From the NCBI GenBank assembly GCA_041392665.1, contig JAWKLQ010000027.1, positions 62,001 through 126,000 of the forward strand: a stretch of DNA of 64,000 nt. Reading direction: 5' to 3'. This DNA is from Flavilitoribacter sp020436695. Lineage in GTDB: Bacteria > Bacteroidota > Bacteroidia > Chitinophagales > Saprospiraceae. Below the pieces are notes generated by a model that worked only from the letters and a program-made list of their open reading frames with translations, was not told the origin of the DNA and searched no databases. The position numbers and the translations under genes were made by a program. Of this stretch, positions 61,427 through 64,000 are shown piece by piece; position 1 is the first letter of the stretch, and each line of letters starts with the position of its first letter.

Positions 61427-61443
61427 TGTGTCTTTAAGACACA
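61427..61443. promoter_or_regulatory. Operator TGTGTC-N5-GACACA before the NUDIX-type regulator
   Basis: TGTGTCTTTAAGACACA; half-sites and spacing identical to 58615-58631. It lies 65 bp before the ATG of the regulator gene, so self-control is likely. Confidence 0.7.
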
Positions 61444-61508
61444 TTGGTGTACAATTTTAAGGACAATTATTGAATTTCAAGCATTTTTATTCAAAAAAAA
61501 AGTCTGAC

Positions 61509-62258
61509 ATGCGGGCATTGGAATCAGACAATTTCCACCCTGGTTTATCGGTTGATTGTGTAATATTTGGGTTTCACGAAAATGAGCTAAGGGTATTACT
61601 ACTAAAATTAAAGGGGCAGACCCTATGGGCATTACCGGGAGGCTTTGTCGAAAAACAGGAAGATGTAGACCATGCTGTGGTACGCGTATTGCATGAAAGG
61701 ACGGGACTGAGAGATATTTTTTTACAGCAGTTCCACTTCTTCGGAGATGTGGAAAGGAACCTGGACAATCATGCAGGCCGCCTGATCGATCAGGGAACGA
61801 TACCGGCCGCCTGGAGGGAGTGGTTTGAACAGCGTTTTGTAACAGTTGGCTATTATGCACTGGTAGAATATTCCAGAGTGAACGAACCTCAGCCGGATTA
61901 TCTGTCCGAATCCTGCGAATGGTGTTCTTTGAGCACACTGCCGGAACTGATGCTCGACCATAAAGATATTCTACAACGTGCCCTAATGACCTTAAGACAA
62001 CATTTAAATTACGAACCCATCGGACTCAATCTACTTCCCCGTCAGTTTACTATGCCCGAGCTGCGGGCTTTATACGAAACCGTACTGGGACGGGAACTTG
62101 ACCGGGGGAATTTTCAACGAAAGCTGCTGGCCTACAATATTCTCAGGCGAACCGGTGAAAGACGAACCGGCAAGCCCCATAAGGCGCCGCTATTGTATGA
62201 ATTTGACGAAGATAAATACTACCAGGCATTGAAAGAAGGTTTGAAATCAGTCTGGTAA
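61509..62258 (+). CDS. NrtR/AraR-type transcriptional regulator (degenerate NUDIX domain plus winged helix)
   Basis: 249 residues from the ATG at 61509; a TTG frame extends to 61470. Residues 1-150: NUDIX fold with SVDCVIFGFHENELRVLLLK and ALPGGFVEKQEDVDHAVVRV. The NUDIX box reads RVLHERTGL where an enzyme needs REUxEExGU, so the catalytic Glu residues are lost and the domain should bind a ligand without cleaving it. Residues 160-249: winged helix (FTMPELRALYETVLGRELDR, then RGNFQRKLLAYNILRRTGER). Known relatives control NAD or pentose/arabinose metabolism. The GH3 gene with the same operator makes sugar control likely here, with the ligand probably a phosphorylated sugar. Confidence 0.88.
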   Translation: MRALESDNFHPGLSVDCVIFGFHENELRVLLLKLKGQTLWALPGGFVEKQEDVDHAVVRVLHERTGLRDIFLQQFHFFGDVERNLDNHAGRLIDQGTIPAAWREWFEQRFVTVGYYALVEYSRVNEPQPDYLSESCEWCSLSTLPELMLDHKDILQRALMTLRQHLNYEPIGLNLLPRQFTMPELRALYETVLGRELDRGNFQRKLLAYNILRRTGERRTGKPHKAPLLYEFDEDKYYQALKEGLKSVW

Positions 62259-62673
62259 TCCTTCTTTTAGGCGAACTGACTCATCATTGTTCCATTATAT
62301 ACGATTGAGAACTTTTTATTTGTCATCAAGACAGTATTTTGCATCATCACTTATCTTTGCTGCATCCCGGTAATTATTTTAGCCACAGAAATACGTCCTC
62401 TAACCTTAACACATTTTAACAAGCATTAAGATTTTTTTTACTTTTTTTTACTGATATATGTATCTTTTCAAAAGTTTCGCGTCTAAATGCTAAAAGCTTT
62501 AACTGTTTTAGACGCATTCCAGTGCTTGGATAAGATATACCTAAAACTAGAGCATGTTTAAACTTCATTTTTTTATTTGAAGCTTCATCCAGTAAATTAT
62601 TTTCAGTCGGATGAATAAAACTTAAACAGGCTCTCACAATCCGGAAGCGTTGAAACAGACTTGCAATAAAGAT
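62259..62673 (+). other. Long leader region of the sigma-factor gene
   Basis: About 415 bp without a gene. A -7 element TATCTTTG lies at 62352-62359 (followed by c and tgcatccc) with no clear -33. Further down GCGTCTAAA (62479-62487) pairs with TTTAGACGC (62507-62515). The stem lies in the predicted leader and may act in post-transcriptional control. Confidence 0.45.
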
Positions 62674-63231
62674 ATGGAAGATCTCGAGGTGATTCACAGT
62701 TATCTCGAGTCACAGGCTTCAAATTGTTTTAGCCTGCTGTACAACCGGTATGCAACTAAGATCTTTAGCAAATGTATATCCCTGCTTAAAGATGAAGCGC
62801 TGGCAAAAGATGCTACGCAGGAAATTTTTACCAAGATCTTTTTGAACCTGTCCCGCTTCGGTGAAAAGTCCAAATTTTCTACCTGGGTGTATTCCATTAC
62901 CTACAACTATTGCATTGATTACATCCGGAAAATGAAAAAGCGGGATATTTTTTCGGACGAACTGGAAAACGTAGGTGACGTTGAGGACGATGGCCCGGAG
63001 GTGGATGAAGAATTGTTGCAGATGGAGGTTCGTCATTTGCGGCAGGTACTGGAAGAGATCCCGATCGGCGATAAGACCATTCTGCTGATGAAATATCAGG
63101 ATGATCTGTCGATCAAAGACATCGCAGATATACTGGATAAATCGGAGAGTGCGGTTAAAATGCAAATAAAGCGCGCCAAGGAACGGGCGCAAAAGAAAAA
63201 ACAGGAATTGTTTCAGGAAACTGAAACATAA
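62674..63231 (+). CDS. ECF-type RNA polymerase sigma factor
   Basis: 185 residues from the ATG at 62674; a TTG frame starts at 62650. Region 2: CFSLLYNRYATKIFSKCISL, DATQEIFTKIFLNLSRFGEK (region 2.2/2.3), STWVYSITYNYCIDYIRKMK (2.4). Region 4: LEEIPIGDKTILLMKYQDDL then SIKDIADILDKSESAVKMQI and KRAKERAQ. The acidic linker between the regions (ENVGDVEDDGPEVDEELLQM) is a common ECF feature. There is no classical transmembrane anti-sigma gene directly downstream, but a 96-residue protein starts 11 bp later. Confidence 0.93.
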   Translation: MEDLEVIHSYLESQASNCFSLLYNRYATKIFSKCISLLKDEALAKDATQEIFTKIFLNLSRFGEKSKFSTWVYSITYNYCIDYIRKMKKRDIFSDELENVGDVEDDGPEVDEELLQMEVRHLRQVLEEIPIGDKTILLMKYQDDLSIKDIADILDKSESAVKMQIKRAKERAQKKKQELFQETET

Positions 63232-63242
63232 ATCAGCCATCT

Positions 63243-63533
63243 ATGAAAGAGGATTATCCAAATAATTTTCAACGGCTCCTGATGGAGGATGAGGAGCGAT
63301 ATAAGCCTGAAATAGATCAACTCAAAAAAGATCTGAACGGGAGCATGGATTTGTTCAGATTTATCGGCAATATTGTCGAGATATATGTACCGCGTTTTTT
63401 TGACATGATGGTCGTTACCTCAGGTGGCGGTCGTGTAAAGAAACGCATGCCCCATGATCATGTGCCTCCGGGAAGTGGCCGTGAAGAGAGTGGTCCGCGT
63501 GGTCCCGGCGAAATTGATGGAGGGCTTCGATGA
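63243..63533 (+). CDS. Small conserved-looking protein co-encoded with the ECF sigma factor
   Basis: 96 residues. N-terminal charged helical part (NNFQRLLMEDEERYKPEIDQ), a central hydrophobic segment (LFRFIGNIVEIYVPRFFDMM) that is probably amphipathic or membrane-associated, and a low-complexity Gly/Pro/Arg tail (GRVKKRMPHDHVPPGSGREE). Starts 11 bp after the sigma gene, so co-transcribed. Its position suggests a sigma-interacting or membrane-linking partner, but I know of no defined family. Confidence 0.6.
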   Translation: MKEDYPNNFQRLLMEDEERYKPEIDQLKKDLNGSMDLFRFIGNIVEIYVPRFFDMMVVTSGGGRVKKRMPHDHVPPGSGREESGPRGPGEIDGGLR

Positions 63534-63574
63534 CTTGTTAATATCAGCACCTGTTTTGAAAACCCATATACAAC

Positions 63575-64000
63575 ATGAACCTATTTTTACAAACCGGAGG
63601 AAATTTTAGTGCTCTGGAAGAATTGGGAAAAAATTTTCTGGGCATTATTGACAATCTGGTCGGTGCCTTATTGCTACTGATCATTGGGTTTATTATCGCC
63701 CGGATTGTCACAAAAATTTTGCGAAAGATCCTGGAGAAAATAGGTATCGACAAATTGGCCGACCGGCTCAATGAGATCGATCTGTTTTACAAGAACAATA
63801 TCAAGATAACTCCCAGTAAACTGATACCGAAGGTCCTGTACTATATCCTGATCTTCATTTTTACCATTGCTGCTACTGATGTATTGGGGATGGCCGTTAT
63901 CTCCAATTTAATGAGTGAATTGCTGAACTACATCCCCAACGCCATTGCTGCTTTCATCGTTTTGGTGATCGGTCTGGTAGTAGCTGATCTTTTAAAGAAC
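63575..64000 (+). CDS. MscS-type mechanosensitive channel family protein (partial)
   Basis: 142 residues from the ATG at 63575 to the window edge, still open. Membrane helix at about 24-46 (IIDNLVGALLLLIIGFIIAR), then a charged stretch (KILRKILEKIGIDKLADRLN) and helices at about 85-105 and 115-140, of the TM_helix repeat type that precedes the pore domain. The pore and C-terminal domains lie outside the window, so the channel call is by the N-terminal pattern only. Start 41 bp after the small gene. Confidence 0.7.
   Translation, partial: MNLFLQTGGNFSALEELGKNFLGIIDNLVGALLLLIIGFIIARIVTKILRKILEKIGIDKLADRLNEIDLFYKNNIKITPSKLIPKVLYYILIFIFTIAATDVLGMAVISNLMSELLNYIPNAIAAFIVLVIGLVVADLLKN

Noticed and set aside
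1..64000. tRNA, rRNA and CRISPR arrays
   Set aside because: Looked for on both strands; no cloverleaf with a GGTTCGAATCC-type arm, no rRNA block and no spaced repeat array was recognised by eye.

Overview
The window looks like a chromosomal segment of a Bacteroidota bacterium, most likely of the Saprospiria/Lewinella type. This is an inference. It rests on -7 promoter motifs of the TAnnTTTG kind, genes typical of that phylum (DUF4175, DUF6702, LytTR regulators with TPR histidine kinases, RsbW-like plus YbeY), a mevalonate-pathway gene (mvaD), many secreted lipoproteins, frequent weak Shine-Dalgarno sites, and some TTG starts. No rRNA, tRNA or CRISPR array was found.

Layout. 1-1.4 kb: the 5' end of a SpoIIM-family gene and a complete but decayed IS4-type element (20-bp terminal repeats, 7-bp target duplication). 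The element sits in the divergent intergenic region with an RDD membrane protein. 1.6-8.4 kb: RDD protein, polysaccharide flippase, DUF6702, a GyrI-like ligand-binding protein, two unrecognised secreted proteins (one frameshifted), and a stand-alone condensation-type acyltransferase. 8.6-19.3 kb: the most unusual region, six co-directional genes encoding a CHAT protease, a membrane-anchored nSTAND1 NTPase with a TPR tail, a small membrane/secreted protein, an exported eight-blade WD40 protein with two SPOR-like repeats, and two tandem FN3-kelch lipoproteins. I read it as an envelope-spanning CHAT/STAND signalling or conflict system. 19.4-27.3 kb: housekeeping genes (group III-like PFK, siroheme synthase N-domain, DUF3179, NUDIX CoA hydrolase, META lipoprotein, Mfd). 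27.4-31.7 kb: a phosphorelay (LytTR regulator; TPR hybrid kinase; REC-only; Hpt) with a direct-repeat operator candidate between the divergent genes. 32.0-34.4 kb: a tyrosine recombinase + IS91 (HUH) element next to a second, truncated recombinase. 34.5-39.1 kb: DUF4175 coiled-coil protein, RsbW-like ATPase, YbeY. 39.2-44.4 kb: a structured leader and the thrA-thrB-thrC operon, followed by two perfect parS-type palindromes, the second built into the operon terminator. 44.5-46.1 kb: AT-rich stretch with an orphan gene and a palindromic repeat.

46.1-64 kb: mvaD, rhodanese lipoprotein, an alpha-oxoamine synthase, aldehyde dehydrogenase, heme A synthase, then an AT-rich gene-free stretch full of DnaA-box-like sites (candidate oriC), SRAP peptidase, Dtd, MazG-like hydrolase, a c-type-heme sugar-dehydrogenase-like lipoprotein, a lipoprotein, and a GNAT enzyme. 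Next comes a GH3 glycosidase and its likely regulator, a degenerate-NUDIX winged-helix protein; both promoters carry the same palindrome TGTGTC-N5-GACACA. The window ends with an ECF sigma factor, a small partner protein and the start of an MscS-type channel.

How parts work together: thrABC form one pathway operon; the kinase/REC/Hpt/LytTR set forms one relay; the GH3/NUDIX-regulator pair forms a local sugar regulon; the parS pair and DnaA-box cluster, 8 kb apart, suggest that the window lies near the replication origin. All assignments are from reading the sequence only; no database search was run.
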